A DNA stretch of 64,000 nucleotides, taken from Arthrobacter sp. ov118 (GTDB lineage: Bacteria; Actinomycetota; Actinomycetes; Actinomycetales; Micrococcaceae). The position numbers were made by a program, and so were the translations under genes. Below the pieces are notes generated by a model. That model was not told where the DNA came from. It was given only the letters and a program-made list of their open reading frames with translations, and ran no database searches. Every line of letters starts with the position of its first letter. Position 1 is the first letter of the stretch. Location of the stretch: contig NZ_FPAY01000001.1 of NCBI RefSeq assembly GCF_900116495.1, positions 62,001-126,000 of the forward strand. Reading direction: 5' to 3'. Below are positions 62,121-64,000 of this stretch, in pieces.

Positions 62121-62933
62121 TTAGAGCAGCTTCTGGGCGGCCAGGAACTCGACCAGCTGGATGCCGGCGTCGCCTTCGTCGGTGATGATGGTGCCGGCCG
62201 TGCGCGGCGGGCGGGCCTCTGCGGTTTCGACCGCGGTCCAGGAACCGGCCCTGCCCACCTGCGAGGCGTCCACGCCGATGTCGGCGAGGGACAGCGTGGT
62301 GATGGTCTTCTTCTTGGCCGCCATGATGCCCTTGAAGTTGGGGTACCGGGGGTCGTTGATCTGGTCGGTGACCGAGACGACGGCCGGCAGCGGGGCCTCG
62401 ATGGTGTCCGAGTGGGAGTCGCCGTCGCGGCGGGCGGTGAGCTTGCCGCCGTCGAGCTCCAGCGACGCCGCGAACGTCACCTGCGGAAGACCCAGGCGTT
62501 CGGCGAGTTGTGCCGGGACCAGGGAGGTCTCGCCGTCGGTGGAGGCCATGCCGGTGAGGATCAGGTCCGCGGGGGTCTCCGCGCCGAGGTGCCTGATCGC
62601 CGCGGCCAGTGCCAGGGATGTTGCTGCGGCGTCCGAACCGGCCAGGGCGTCGTCGCTGAGGTGCACGCCTTCCGTGGCGCCGATCTGCAGGGATTTCTTC
62701 ACCGCGTTGACTGCCCCGGCCGGGCCCATGCTCAGGGCAATGACTTTGTTGCCGGCCGCTTCTCCGCCGCGGGCCTCGATCAGTTGCAGGGCCGCTTCCA
62801 AGGCGTATTCATCCAGTTCGGAGAGGATGCTTTCGGAGCGGTCCGTGGTGTGGCCCTCGCCAGTGAGATGGCGGTCGAACTGCGCATCCGGGACGTGCTT
62901 GACCAGCACAATGATTTTCAGAGTCTCTTCCAC
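62121..62933 (-). CDS. etfB: Electron transfer flavoprotein beta subunit
   Basis: 270 aa, GTG start at 62933. IIVLVKHVPDAQF opens the fold; the signature region ASTDGETSLVPAQLAERLGLPQ lies in the middle. It forms the AMP-binding half of the ETF heterodimer with EtfA. The start is uncertain by a few codons because most EtfB proteins begin at the KIIV strand. The unit ends with etfA 15 bp on. Confidence 0.93.
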   Translation of the reverse strand: MEETLKIIVLVKHVPDAQFDRHLTGEGHTTDRSESILSELDEYALEAALQLIEARGGEAAGNKVIALSMGPAGAVNAVKKSLQIGATEGVHLSDDALAGSDAAATSLALAAAIRHLGAETPADLILTGMASTDGETSLVPAQLAERLGLPQVTFAASLELDGGKLTARRDGDSHSDTIEAPLPAVVSVTDQINDPRYPNFKGIMAAKKKTITTLSLADIGVDASQVGRAGSWTAVETAEARPPRTAGTIITDEGDAGIQLVEFLAAQKLL

Positions 62934-63091
62934 TGTGTCTACAGCAGCCTTCCATGCGGGTGGATAGCCGCCCCTGGCGGGGTCATGGCCACGGAACGCC
63001 CGTAGCCGGGCTGTTCCTAGCTAACCATATAGCCGCCACGGGACGCGGCCTGGGTTAACGCCTGTGTCAGGGCCCTGTCCCGGGCACGGCA

Positions 63092-63127
63092 AAGGCCGGG
63101 CCGCACCGGTTGGTGCTGCCCGGCCTT
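63092..63127 (-). terminator. Terminator of the HtrA-like gene
   Basis: Arms 63092-63101 and 63118-63127 pair over 10 bp, just after the protease stop on the minus strand. Confidence 0.75.
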
Positions 63128-63142
63128 GCTACTGCACTGCTT

Positions 63143-64000
<858 letters not shown>

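Overview
The window is high-GC actinobacterial chromosome. Gene content and order suggest Micrococcaceae (Arthrobacter/Pseudarthrobacter-like): WhiB, PdtaS, MtrAB-LpqB, a SigK/RskA pair, NAD-specific large glutamate dehydrogenase, GlfT2/Glf and an EssC-like FHA/FtsK ATPase, with mostly G/C third codon positions and start/stop overlaps of the ATGA type. I saw no rRNA, tRNA, CRISPR array, insertion sequence or prophage. Both ends cut genes: a membrane protein at the left, an HtrA-type protease at the right. Layout: (1) 1-14313 is a cell-surface polysaccharide locus. It holds a set matching the five-enzyme WbpA/B/E/D/I route to UDP-2,3-diacetamido-2,3-dideoxy-mannuronic acid, three glycosyltransferases, a Wzm/Wzt (TagGH-like) ABC exporter, a GlfT2-like galactofuranosyltransferase and UDP-galactopyranose mutase. 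(2) 14572-18789 is one large FHA + FtsK/SpoIIIE ATPase of the type VII secretion (EssC/EccC) kind, with no secretion partners in the window. (3) 18851-41507 is a housekeeping and regulatory backbone: whiB converging on pdtaS, gdh, a MinD/CpaE-like protein plus SAF-domain pair, a small HTH protein, a LysM protein, an Rv3235-like protein, secA, a YcaQ-like winged-helix protein, hpf, comF, then lpqB-mtrB-mtrA. From memory, the order mtrA-mtrB-lpqB-comF-hpf-secA-Rv3235-like-pdtaS-whiB1 is also the mycobacterial order. (4) 41688-53397 carries a DUF4166 protein, a MetE-like protein, chorismate mutase, a complete peptide/nickel-type ABC importer, mnmA and a cysteine desulfurase (the sulfur donor for MnmA), and an EamA exporter. 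(5) 53418-64000 carries an ArsR/SufR-like repressor divergent from a small membrane protein with inverted repeats between them, a J-domain protein, trmL, sigK-rskA, gluconate uptake and phosphorylation (gntP, gntK), a PIG-L deacetylase, etfBA and the truncated htrA. Start sites were re-chosen from Shine-Dalgarno matches, stop/start overlaps and family start positions where the longest frame looked too long. No clearly new defence or mobile system is visible. The most unusual items are the complete Wbp-type aminosugar set beside a galactofuranan locus in a bacterium without mycolic-acid genes in view, the orphan EssC-like ATPase, a terminator-like hairpin inside a short reading frame in the whiB leader, a MinD-like protein lacking its P-loop lysine, a J-domain fused to a NERD-like domain, and two well-formed operator candidates.
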